A DNA stretch of 10,000 bases, taken from positions 317,226 to 327,225 of the forward strand of contig KV908438.1 in NCBI GenBank assembly GCA_002005505.1, in the 5' to 3' direction. The notes under the pieces are model-generated. The model did not search any database, was not told the origin of the DNA, and was given only the letters and a program-made list of their open reading frames with translations. The DNA is from Botryococcus braunii. Its lineage: Eukaryota > Chlorophyta > Trebouxiophyceae. A program made the translations under genes and the position numbers. Position 1 is the stretch's first letter, and each line of letters starts with the position of its first letter. This document shows positions 1 through 7,858 of the stretch, piece after piece.

Positions 1-8
1 CACGAACG

Positions 9-10
<2 letters not shown>

Positions 11-71
<61 letters not shown>

Positions 72-88
72 GGGGGGGGAGGGAGAGG

Positions 89-173
<85 letters not shown>

Positions 174-347
174 GGGGGGGGAGGGAGGGAGAGGGAGAGG
201 GAGAGAGAGGGAGAGGGAGAGAGGGAGAGAGAGGGGGGGAGAGAGAGGGGGGAGAGGGAGAGGGAGAGGGAGAGAGGGAGAGGGAGAGAAAGAGGGAGAG
301 GGAGACAGCCAGACAGGGGACAGACAGAGAGAGAGAGACGGGGGGGG
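11..347. repeat. Compound microsatellite: (CA)n then 255-nt purine tract
   Basis: (CA)n runs to position 49 and is followed without a break by an uninterrupted purine stretch to 305 (GA dinucleotides mixed with GGGA/GGGAGA blocks and G runs), then a decaying GA/CAGA tail and a G8 run near 340-347. It sits in the intron after pump exon 3, so the pump's sense strand is pyrimidine-rich here, beginning within about 20 nt of the splice donor at 365. Confidence 0.97.
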
Positions 348-365
348 CGCGGGGCAGAGCATGAC

Positions 366-576
366 CTGCAAGGGTTGGTCGTCCTCGCCCTCAGGGCCCA
401 GCAGCTTCACATCTGCCGGTACAATGTTGCCAAACTGCAGGAAAATGACGTCGCCCGGTACAAGCTCCGCAGCTGCCATGGTAGTGACGGTACCATCCCG
501 CTTCACCTTGGCCTTTGGAGCCAGCGCTGAGGTGAGCGCCTTTATCGCCTTGTCAGCATTGCTCTCCTCCACGAAG
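366..576 (-). CDS. P-type plasma-membrane H+-ATPase, exon 3 (actuator domain, gene continues off the left edge)
   Basis: This exon encodes residues 114-184. It opens (S)[14 protein letters not shown], the end of M2 and the start of the actuator domain, and runs through [10 protein letters not shown] and [20 protein letters not shown] to [16 protein letters not shown]. The LVPGD and IVPAD motifs are hallmarks of the P-type ATPase A domain. The TGES dephosphorylation motif would be expected shortly after the end of this exon, and the phosphorylated DKTGT aspartate much later; neither is in the window. The acceptor is TTCCTAG|C (AG at 578-577), completing the split AG|C serine codon. The donor is TTGCAG|GTCATG (GT at 365-364), phase 0. 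The following intron starts with a pyrimidine-rich stretch (in the sense direction) made by the compound microsatellite. The product could be called PMA/AHA-like; the subfamily is well supported, an exact name is not. Confidence 0.93.
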
Positions 577-717
577 CTAGGAACCCCAGGAAATGTCCAA
601 TTACAAGCTGGTACGGACCCCCTGCTTTTCCTTTTGTACTTTTCCAATTTCTTGGCTTAGCCCAGGCTCAGACTAGCAAGAGAGGGAAAAGCGGGGGGGG
701 GGGGGTTGAGGAGGAGG

Positions 718-1120
718 CCAGGGCATGGCATCGCTGGGAAGGGCATGGCATGACACGGCATGGCATAGCATGGCAGGGCAGGGCATGGCAGGGCAAGGCA
801 AGACACGGATTGGCAGGGCATGAAATAGGATGGCATGGCATGGCATGGCAAGGCACGGAGTTGTAAAGGGCATGGAATAGTATGGCAAGGCAGGGCAGGG
901 CATGAGAACGGCAGAGAATAACAGGGCATGGCGTGGCGGGGCAGGGTATGACATCTGAATAGCAGAGAACAACAGGGCATGGAGTGGCATGGCAGAGAAT
1001 GGAATGGCGGGGCAGGGCATGGGAACGGCAGGGAGTATCAATGCATGGCGTGGCAGGACAGTGCACGGCGTGGCGGGGCAGGGCAAGGAATGGCGGGGCA
1101 GGGCATGGAATGGCGGTGCA
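718..1120. repeat. Degenerate GGCAT pentamer array filling a pump intron
   Basis: About 400 bp built of GGCAT/GGCAG/GGCGT pentamers, with some longer sub-repeats: for example CAGAGAAYAACAGGGCATGG occurs at about 912 and 964, and AATGGCGGGGCAGGGCA near 1004 and 1090. The array occupies most of the 545-nt intron between pump exons 2 and 3 and begins within a few bases of the donor at 1121. Its minus-strand open frames (Met-Pro-Cys-His-Ala repeats) are artefacts of the repeat. Confidence 0.95.
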
Positions 1121-1121
1121 C

Positions 1122-1348
1122 CTGATGGTGGCGTTCAGTACAAGGAGGACGACAATGAGGGCGAAGTCGACGTAATCGAGGAGGGCGATGGCCAGGATGG
1201 CAGCGATCTCCATAGCCCAAGAGAGGGGATTCCACATGTAGCCCAGGAACACAATGAAGGGGTTGCGGCTGGTCTCCGGGATTTGATTGGGCCCATACTG
1301 CTCCCTCCGCTGCCGCGCCTCCGCTGTTGTGAGTCCCGCTCCCGTGCA
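1122..1348 (-). CDS. P-type plasma-membrane H+-ATPase, exon 2 (M1-M2)
   Basis: This exon encodes residues 39-113 plus two bases of codon 114. It begins [20 protein letters not shown], the cytoplasmic N-terminal segment of P3 pumps (compare GLTT-E----FGPN in plants). M1 follows as [20 protein letters not shown] and beyond (about residues 69-95), then M2 as [15 protein letters not shown] (about 99-114). The motif MWNPLSW-ME is diagnostic for plasma-membrane H+-ATPases. The acceptor is GCTGCAG|TGC (AG at 1350-1349) and the donor is ATCAG|GTGCAC (GT at 1121-1120), phase 2. Both are canonical and both neighbouring exons join in frame. The exon's 5' edge belongs to a roughly 110-bp tandem repeat, so further copies of the acceptor sit upstream at about 1523, 1638 and 1747. 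Its 3' edge runs straight into a GGCAT pentamer array. Confidence 0.93.
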
Positions 1349-1850
1349 CTGCAGCCCCGCTCCCCCCACCACCCCGGGGTTCCGCCCCGCGCAAAAGAAT
1401 CTGACAAGAGATTCTTTGCCAAATCATCAAAGATCTGATGATTCATCAGATGAGCCCCGTAGGCTGTTGTGGAGTTCCATGCGGGAGCATCTCCCCCCCC
1501 CCCCCCCGGGGGCTCCCGTGCACTGTAGACGCGGTCCCCCCGCTCACCCCCTCCCCCCCCCCCCCCCCCCCGCCCAAACAAAAAGGGTCCTGACAAAGTT
1601 TCATGCGTCAGCATCATCCTCGCCCCGCTCCTGTGCACTGTTGCTCTGCCTACCAGCGCACCCTCCCCCCCGGGCCCCTCCCCCAAGCAAAACACTCTTT
1701 GACAGAGTGTCATGCGTGAGCATCATCCTCGCCCAGCTCCCGTGCGCTGCGTTTGTGCTCAACCCCCCCCCCCCCCCAAAAAAAAGGGAAGAAGTTTCAT
1801 GTGTGAGGCATCACCTCACCTCGCCCCCCTCTCATTCACCACAGCCCCGC
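1344..1850. repeat. Roughly 110-bp tandem repeat spanning the pump exon 2 acceptor
   Basis: Four diverged copies are anchored by GCTCCCGTGCACTG-type cores: GTGCACTG at 1344, 1518 and 1633, and GTGCGCTG at 1742 (spacings 174, 115 and 109). Each has a C-rich middle, an AAGCAAAACA-like stretch and a TTTCATGCGTGAGCATCATCCTCGCC-like end. The leftmost copy carries the real splice acceptor of pump exon 2. The three others lie within the intron and each retain an AG at the matching place. Confidence 0.85.
1394..1451. repeat. Cluster of short inverted repeats
   Basis: AAAGAATCT (1394-1402) pairs with AGATTCTTT (1409-1417) around a 6-nt loop. AATCATCA (1422-1429) pairs with TGATGATT (1436-1443), also around 6 nt. 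ATCTGATGA (1433-1441) can instead pair with TCATCAGAT (1443-1451) around 1 nt, excluding the second hairpin. The cluster is an insertion in the first copy of the roughly 110-bp repeat and lies 45-105 nt upstream of the pump exon 2 acceptor in the sense direction. Confidence 0.8.
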
Positions 1851-1961
1851 TCCCCCGGGTACCCCACATTCTGACACTATTCCACGTTTCGATATAACTT
1901 CCCACAGACACTGCAGTACCATCACACTCATGAGGAGGAGAAGGGCGGGGGGGGGGCACAT

Positions 1962-3090
1962 CACAACTGATCAGTACCATCAAGATCATTTGGGGGACCC
2001 GTTACAACTGACCAGTACCATCACGCCCATCTGGGGACCCATCACAGCTGACCAATACCATCACGCCCATTTGGGGGCATCGTCACAACTGACCAGTACC
2101 ATCACGCCCATTTGGGGGGACCGTCACAACTGACCAGTACCATCACGCCCATCTGGGGGGACCCGTCACAACTGACCATTTCCATCACGCCCATCTGGGG
2201 GGACCCGTCACAACTGACCAGTACCATCACGCCCATCTGGGGGGACCCATCCCAACTGACCAGGGCCATCGCACCCACTTTGGGAGACCCGTCACAACTG
2301 ACCAGTACCATCACGCCCATCTGGGGGGACCCCTCCCAACTGACCAGGGCCATCGCACCCACTTTGGGAGACCCGTCACAACTGACCAGTACCATTACCG
2401 AGATGGAGGGGCCCATCACAAGCCACCAGTACCATCACACCCCTTTGGGGGGACCCATCCCAAGTGACCAGTACCAATACAGCGACATGGGGGGACTCGT
2501 CACAACTGACCGGGTTCATCAGGATGGCATCACCGCCATTGGGTGCCCCATCACCACTGATCATACCATCACATTCAGTTGAGGGGACCCATCACAACGG
2601 ACCAGTACCATCACACCCAGTTCGAAGGACCCGTCTCAACTGACCAGTACCATCACACCCAGTTGGGGGGACCCGTCACAGCTGACCAGTACCATCACAC
2701 CCAGTTGGGGGGACCCGTCACAACTGACCAGTACTATCACACCCAGTTGGGGGGACCCGTCACAACTGACCAGTACCAGCACAACCAGTTGGGGGGACCC
2801 GTCACAACTGACCAGTACCATCACACCCAGTTGGGGGAACCCGGTCACAACTGACCAGTACCATCACCGACAAAGGGGGGCACCATCACCTACTGACCTG
2901 TACCATCAAACCCAGTTGAGGGGACCCGTCAGAACAACTGACCAGGACCACCACACCCCTGGGGGAGCCCATCACCACTGACCAGTCCCGTCACGCCCCC
3001 CCCGGGGGGGGGGGGGCTCAACACCTGCAGGTACCGTCAGGCCCATAGGGGCCCGGTCAAAACTGAGCAGTACAATCAGGCACCCAGGGT
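1962..3090. repeat. 42-bp minisatellite, about 26 copies, inside pump intron 1
   Basis: The unit is close to GACCAGTACCATCACACCCA followed by GTTGGGGGGACCCGTCACAACT. Copies at about 2600-2850 are nearly identical; those towards both ends are diverged or length-changed. Between about 2230 and 2400 a two-unit (84-bp) block, one unit reading GACCAGGGCCATCGCACCCA, is itself duplicated. Since 42 is a multiple of three, long open frames arise on both strands with 14-residue repeats. There are no unique spacers, so it is not a CRISPR array. It lies in the 2236-nt intron 3584-1349. Confidence 0.96.
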
Positions 3091-3329
3091 GGCTGGTCAG
3101 CAGGGACCACAGCTCTCAGCGGCAAGTATCAAGACCCTGCGAGAGGGACCAGCTGACCCGGCACATCAAATCCCCAGGGGAGACCCCCCCCCCCCTTTCT
3201 TGGGCCCCACGTCCTTGGTCTACTTCTTGCAGAGTTGGAGAGGAGTGGGCTGACAGCACATGCACCCCTCCAGCCTCGCATCCCCTACTGCAAACACTTT
3301 GAAACAACCCTTTATAGTCCCTATGAGCG

Positions 3330-3545
3330 AGCCCCCCTTCCTCTCTCCTTCGCACCCCTCCCTTCCTCACCTTTTTCTTCCCTCCTCTCTCCTTCATTTC
3401 TCCATTTTCTCTCCTCCTCCCCTCTGTCTCCCTTCCTCTCTCCCTTTTCCCTCTTTTCCTCCCTTCCTCTCTCCCTTTTCTCCCTATACCTCCCGGCTCT
3501 CGTCTCCCCTCCTCACTCCCGTTTTCCCCTTCACCTCCCCTCCCT
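3330..3545. repeat. Pyrimidine-rich tract (purine-rich in pump sense direction)
   Basis: About 200 bp of CT-rich sequence with CTCTCCCTTTTC and CCTTCCTCTCTCCC elements repeated at about 3430-3485. It lies just downstream (sense direction) of the pump exon 1 donor at 3584. No protein-coding signal was seen. Confidence 0.85.
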
Positions 3546-3584
3546 CTCTGTTGTGGGGTCTGCCTGCTGGATTGGGGGGCAAAC

Positions 3585-3698
3585 CTTGAGGATTTGGAAT
3601 GCCTCTGCTAGAGGGATCTTCTTGAAGTCCACCTCCCGCCCTTCCGCTGTACCAACAAGCTGAGCATCAGCAGGTAGAAATGATGATTTATTCTTCAT
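3585..3698 (-). CDS. P-type plasma-membrane H+-ATPase, exon 1 (N-terminus)
   Basis: This is the first recognised coding exon of a P3A-type proton pump, which uses ATP to export H+ across the plasma membrane. It encodes 38 residues ending EVDFKKIPLAEAFQILK, which resembles the plant pump N-terminus (a DLEKIPIEEVF-QLK-type motif just before the CSREGLTT segment). The exon ends CTCAAG|GTTTGC at 3585/3584 in phase 0. Joining it to 1348 gives [11 protein letters not shown], matching the family across the junction. I chose the ATG at 3698-3696 because it is in frame, has A at -3, and gives a plausible length: plant pumps have roughly 27 residues before this point. The alternative is a GCTCAG acceptor at 3661-3660, making this an internal exon starting at 3659 with the true start further right. 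The exon identity is firm; the start is less so. The start codon lies at the edge of a 31-bp tandem repeat. Confidence 0.75.
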
Positions 3699-3781
3699 TA
3701 TATGTGGATATCTGAATACTATTCTTCATTACATGTGAATATTTGAATACTATTCTTTATTATATGTGAATATTTGATCAC
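3689..3781. repeat. Three 31-bp AT-rich tandem repeats at the pump start codon
   Basis: The copies are 3689-3719, 3720-3750 and 3751-3781, unit close to TATTCTTCATTATATGTGAA followed by TATTTGAATAC. On the minus strand copies 1 and 2 each contain ATGAAGAAT. The first is the predicted pump start (3698); the second (3729) opens a 14-codon frame including its stop, ending at 3688, in another frame and overlapping the start. Copy 3 has ATAAAGAAT instead. The array is the immediate 5' flank or 5' UTR if the start is right. Confidence 0.9.
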
Positions 3782-5424
3782 TACATTATTTGAAGATTCA
3801 ATCCAGAAGCAGGGAGAGCCCTTCCTGCCTTGGCGTTTGGCTTGAGTTTGGCATCAACAGTTCTGTGGACATCGCAGGCTGGGCTTGCAAGAGTAGTCTC
3901 AGCACAAACGAGGTGTGGACATCACAGTGGAACAGAAGTGTCCTTATTATAGTTGTGGGGTCCCCTTACATGTCGTGGCCATCCTTGCCCCAGGACGGCC
4001 GTGCTGCTGTGGTCAGACAGCCCTTGTCTGTTGGTTGTGTCTGGCTGCAAAACCTTCCAATCCAGCAGGATGATCCCACCTATGTAGCCATACATCCTTT
4101 CTCTCAATGTTCCCCGTCGTCTGTCTGCTCCTTGCAAGAGACGTTTGGTGTTGCCAATGGGACAGGGGATTGGAGCAGGGTCAGTGCAAGGAGCTTATCG
4201 GCCCCTCTAGTGGAAGTTGGGACCACTCAGTCGAGTTTCTGATGCAGTAGTCAAGCCTTAATTGATTTATTATCAGATATGTGGCCTAGTGACATATGCA
4301 CTGGGCAGAATACTGGCAGGCCACGCCTTGTCATGCGCTGTGCAATACATGTACACTCGAAACAAGCCTTTATCCTGCAAGGTACAAACACACTTGAGGA
4401 ATCATACTAACTCGTACGCAATTCCCCGCACCTGTGAAGACTTTGGTATTCAACGAGCCAGCGACTGGCCGCTACTGGTTGCCTCGATGGAGACTTAACA
4501 GTGAATCATGAGCAATGCGATTGCCATAAAGAACATCTGTAACTGCAAAACTATATATATTCCTGACCATGCTGTATTGCGTGAAGGCGCGATCTTCTTA
4601 ATCGTGCAGTTGAACACTCCGATTCTAATAGGTCAACGGAAACATGCAGCACTCTCTTTACCTCGGTCTATCCTGAGAAAAACCTGTATTGCGGGATAAC
4701 TCTTAATGACGGTTAAATATATGTTCTGGAATGCTAGAATACCGTTCCACATCGGTTTGTATGTTCCCACTCGAGGTAGCTCATCTCAGATAAGGCGAAG
4801 GTAAAATAACAACGGAATGTCTGTCACTACCTGACGGCGAATCATTCGGCTCAAACGTCTGTTACGGTGCGCGGGAGAGACCTACCCGGGGAGACCAACT
4901 AAACTGGTGGAATTGTTCCGACGACGTTCTCCCTAATTCTATCTTTACCGCCCCACTTGTTTTTGTGTTCAGACGCAAATGTGTGTCTGTCCTCTTCCTG
5001 TCCCTATTGTCATAAACACGTGATTCATCTCTCCCCTCGAGCTTGTTCTGTGGTACTCGAAGGAAGGTAATATTGCATCCAGAACGAGCCATTATGACTG
5101 TTTCCAACTCTTGATTGCACTGCTTTCAGGAAGCAAACTTTGCCACCAGGGCGTGAGGGTAGATCTTCTTCATGCTCATAAGAAATACGGGAACCAGATA
5201 CCCGGGGGGGGGGGGGGGGAGGAACATTGTGAGCCGTGTGTGCGTGGGACAATTGAGGAACTCGTAGCCTTTGTTACACTATCATCCTGGATTAGGTGCT
5301 AAGCAGCCTGACTCATTTGTGTTTATTGAGCATACATATGTACATGTACACCATGAGGCCTACACGCAACCCATACATGTATAGACTACATTATTAACAT
5401 CCACCCTAATCCTTTTGCGCATTT
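3782..5424. other. Intergenic stretch without recognised genes
   Basis: Between the two minus-strand genes, presumably holding the pump promoter. It is of unique, mixed composition unlike the repeat-rich introns. The longest plus-strand open frame (3790-4242, 150 codons) shows no motif or compositional sign of coding that I recognise. There is a CACGTG at 5017-5022, a C3G16 run at 5201-5219 and a 12-bp palindrome TGTACATGTACA at 5339-5350. An old transposon remnant is possible around 4000-4850, but I found no terminal repeats or target duplication. Confidence 0.6.
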
Positions 5425-5590
5425 GATCACGTGAAGTGGTATGCCCCCCGTGATGCCCCCTGTGATCACGTGAAGTGGTATAGCCCCCGTGATGCCCCCT
5501 GTGATCACGTGAAGTGGTATGCCCCCCGTGATGCCCCCCGTGATGCCCCTGTGATCACGTGAAGTGGTATGCCCTCCGTGGTTGAAGGGG
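5425..5590. repeat. Four tandem repeats each carrying a CACGTG G-box
   Basis: The copies start at 5425, 5464, 5503 and 5553 with GATCACGTGAAGTGGTATG(C/G)CC. The first two are 39 bp. The third is 50 bp because an 11-bp CGTGATGCCCC block is doubled, and the fourth decays after about 38 bp. CACGTG occurs at 5428, 5467, 5506 and 5556, each within the 8-bp palindrome TCACGTGA. CACGTG is the core bound by bZIP and bHLH factors in plants. The array lies about 1.7-1.9 kb upstream of the pump start and about 0.4-0.5 kb downstream of the aminotransferase stop. A regulatory role is inference only. Confidence 0.9.
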
Positions 5591-5692
5591 AGTGGAATGC
5601 AAATGCCTCAAGTTAAAGCAAAACACTACAGAGTGTCACTACATTGCATCGCATCACAGCATCGCATTCAGTCCAAACCCAACAAAGCCAAA

Positions 5693-5728
5693 TTACAAGC
5701 CAACAAATCATTCCAAACACGAGTTACA
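5693..5728 (-). terminator. Possible TGTAA polyadenylation signals for the aminotransferase
   Basis: TGTAA occurs on the minus strand at 5728-5724 and 5697-5693, about 230-260 nt after the stop codon. TGTAA is the usual poly(A) signal in chlorophyte green algae. This only matters if the organism is a green alga, and a 5-mer is weak evidence. Confidence 0.25.
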
Positions 5729-5803
5729 GTCACCCAGGTTTTCTGCCGATAGAAGTACCCCTGGACTTGTATGGCACAGCACTACTGAAGCCGACCGATG
5801 TGT

Positions 5804-5876
5804 AATACACATGTGCGTGTGAAGCAGTATTTCCACAGTACACACATGCGATACACATGTGTATGAGAAGCAGTAA
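5804..5876. repeat. 46-bp direct duplication with 14-bp palindrome, 3' flank of aminotransferase
   Basis: AATACACATGTGCGTGTGAAGCAGTAT-like sequence at 5804-5830 recurs at 5850-5876. The second copy contains ATACACATGTGTAT (5851-5864), a perfect palindrome; in the first, one half has changed to GCGTG. It lies 80-150 nt beyond the stop codon, probably in the 3' UTR. Confidence 0.75.
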
Positions 5877-5954
5877 CTAACCAGTACAGTACCGCGACAC
5901 AGTAATTGCTGCTTCGGGGTTGAAAAATGCCCCCCCCCCTCCCCCAAGCAAGAG

Positions 5955-6132
5955 TCACTTCGCTGCAACAGCGGCGGGGCGGGAAACTGCTTCGGGGCTC
6001 AGAGCGTTCTGGATTCGATCCAAGGCCGTCGTCAAGGAGTCCATGGACGCAGCGTACGAGATACGCAGGCAGTCAGGCGCCCCAAAAGCGTCCCCGGGGA
6101 CCACAGCCACATGGGCCACCTCCAACAGGTAC
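5955..6132 (-). CDS. PAT: Prephenate/aspartate aminotransferase, last exon with stop
   Basis: This terminal exon encodes [20 protein letters not shown], then [20 protein letters not shown] and [18 protein letters not shown], followed by TGA (5957-5955). VPGDAFG and the RISYA-S motif are the C-terminal signatures. The arginine of LRISYA (codon 6065-6063) corresponds to the conserved arginine that binds the substrate alpha-carboxylate. VPGDAFG and IRISYA-S followed by a helix ending KALEP is how plant prephenate aminotransferases finish. The short Ala/Pro-rich tail after NALSPE is not conserved as far as I can tell. The acceptor is GGCCTAG|G (AG at 6134-6133). The intron before it is 1222 nt and filled mostly with a degenerate 40-bp repeat. 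Confidence 0.93.
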
Positions 6133-6479
6133 CTAGGCCCAATGGCGCCCCCACGTTGTCATCAGACTTAAAAAGTGAATCATATCCTCTTTGTCGTTGG
6201 CACCCTTTGCTTCAGACCCTATCAGACATTGAAATTTAAGCTATATCCTAACCGCAAACCACGTACCCTACATGCTGTTACGCTGAAGTGTCTGAGGCCT
6301 ATGGTCAGACGGGCCCCATTTACTCAACTCCCCCAAATTCCAGACCCCCTAGCCCTGCAAAACCTGACTCCTCATAAAGGGCCCCGCCCCGCAATGGAAC
6401 TCAAGCATTTGTTTTGCATCCTGCGTTACCTTCGTCAGCAGAGAGGGTAGGGAACGGCACTCAGGTGCAGCCAGATTGG
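6133..6479. other. 3' part of the last aminotransferase intron, no features seen
   Basis: Intron sequence before the terminal exon, sense direction leftwards. It is of unique composition with no recognised repeat or coding signal; the short plus-strand frame at 6175-6450 has no recognisable content. Confidence 0.6.
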
Positions 6480-7345
6480 ACAGTTAAGACACTATGTAGC
6501 GGGAAACTCCCAACATCTTGGATGCATTTTGGCAATATGTAGCTGTAGCAGGACATTCGCAGCATCGTGGATGTAATTAGGCAATACATCGCAGGAAGTT
6601 TAACAGATACACAATTACAACCGTTCACGACACCGGCCGATGAACCAACCTCAACTAAAGTGGGAAACCGAACTCGTCACCCCACCAAGGCAGCCTCGTA
6701 GCAAGCTGCCGACCCACCGTCCGAGCAAGGAAGTTTTAAACATCTTGGATGCAAGAAGGGGAAACGTAGCGGGAGGACTCCAGCAATTCAGATGAAATTA
6801 GATGCCATGAAAAGATATTGAAAGCCAAGACTCAACATGTACTGCGGTACCATGGGATGATTAGCCAACATCTCGAATGTTATGACGCACCTTAAAGATG
6901 ATAAGCCAACAACCAGGATGAAATTGAAATACATCACCGGATAATCAGCCAAGATCTACAATGTAATGAGATACCAAAACATGATGCCAACGTGTGGCAT
7001 GAAATGACGCACCATAAGATTATTAGCCAACATCCAAGGTGCAATTAGGCAAGAAACGATGATATCGTCAACAAGCCGACATCAAATAAGTAATTAAGCA
7101 CCATAGGATAATCAGCCGACATCTAGGCTGCAATTAGGCACCTTAAAAAGTATAATCCAACGTTTATAAACGTTGCCTATTAGGATGAAATTAGGCACCT
7201 CCACACAATAATCCAACATCAAGGGTGTAACTAAGCACATGCTCCATGGTGCACCATCGGATGATCAGACCACATGTAGGATGTAATCAGGTGCCATACG
7301 GTGGTTAGCCGACATCTGGGATATAAATAGGCACCACAAGCGTAT
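6480..7345. repeat. Degenerate 40-bp minisatellite filling an aminotransferase intron
   Basis: About 20 diverged copies with a core like GCCAACATCTAGGATGTAATTAGGCACC and a variable AT-rich joint such as ATAGGATAATCA. One clear pair of adjacent copies is at about 7085-7145. The core contains a small dyad, ACATC-TAG-GATGT. Copies near 6490-6600 and 6740-6780 have a different joint (GTAGCGGGA). The array spans most of the 1222-nt intron 7354-6133 and starts within about 10-20 nt of the donor. Confidence 0.85.
7158..7175. repeat. 18-bp perfect palindrome
   Basis: CAACGTTTATAAACGTTG is its own reverse complement. It interrupts the 40-bp array where a unit core is truncated. Confidence 0.9.
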
Positions 7346-7354
7346 TTGGGTCAC

Positions 7355-7509
7355 CTGCAGAGGGCATCCACGTCAGGAAGGGGCCCAAATCCGCACGCTT
7401 CCACACCGGGGCCCACGAGTGCTGACACCTGGGGAAAGACATAAAAGGCCCCTTGCGGCTCCGCCAAGACCACTCCTGGGATCGCCCTCAGCCTTTCTGC
7501 CACAACGTC
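7355..7509 (-). CDS. PAT: Prephenate/aspartate aminotransferase, internal exon
   Basis: This exon encodes DVVAERLRAIPGVVLAEPQG, then AFYVFPQVSALVGPGVEACG and FGPLPDVDALC, ending with two bases of an arginine codon. The EPQGAFY-F element is characteristic of this aminotransferase family (small domain), and the variable stretch before DVDALCR corresponds to the region before the last helices. The acceptor is GGGCAG|GAC (AG at 7511-7510), with a stop codon in frame just inside the intron, which supports the boundary. The donor is CTGCAG|GTGACC (GT at 7354-7353), phase 2. It joins exactly to the last exon: AG|G TAC gives Arg-Tyr. Confidence 0.92.
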
Positions 7510-7602
7510 CTGCCCTCACGCCAAGCAGCAGCTTCAATCTGTTGCTGGGTTGTACAGCCAAGTGTTAAAAGGAAGAGCACTTCGCGCGCATGTGCACACA
7601 AA

Positions 7603-7717
<115 letters not shown>

Positions 7718-7766
7718 CTTGCAAGAGGGGGGGGAGGGCCAAGACGACAACCCTCCCCTCCCAACA

Positions 7767-7785
7767 CCCCCCCCCGGGGGGGGGG
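7767..7785. repeat. C9G10 junction, self-complementary
   Basis: Nine C followed directly by ten G, within a wider C/G-run stretch (7725-7815) beside the (CA)54 tract in the same intron. It can fold on itself, though it may be inaccurate in length because homopolymers are hard to sequence. Confidence 0.9.
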
Positions 7786-7858
7786 TTGAGGGGGGGCCCG
7801 GGCGGGGGAAGGGGCCTGGGAGCGCGGAGCAGTGCAGAAGAAAGTACAGGGGCCGTAC

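Noticed and set aside
657..1372. Long minus-strand open frames rich in Met-Pro-Cys-His-Ala
   Set aside because: They are translations of the GGCAT pentamer array in an intron. Only the first part of one (down to 1122) is a real exon, shown by homology and splice sites.
1930..2854. Plus-strand repeat protein (14-residue units)
   Set aside because: Follows automatically from a 42-bp repeat, and it sits in an intron of a confidently spliced gene on the other strand.
1962..3090. CRISPR array
   Set aside because: The repeats are contiguous with no unique spacers, and the DNA is clearly eukaryotic.
3235..3663. Plus-strand Ser/Pro/Leu-rich open frames
   Set aside because: They arise from the CT-rich tract. 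The conserved signal at 3585-3698 is on the minus strand (pump exon 1).
3790..4242. 150-codon plus-strand open frame
   Set aside because: No recognisable domain or homology, in a region with no splice or promoter support. Length is not enough at this composition.
4000..4850. Possible LTR or other transposon remnant
   Set aside because: The texture was suggestive, but I found no matching terminal repeats, target-site duplication, or reverse transcriptase, integrase or transposase motifs.
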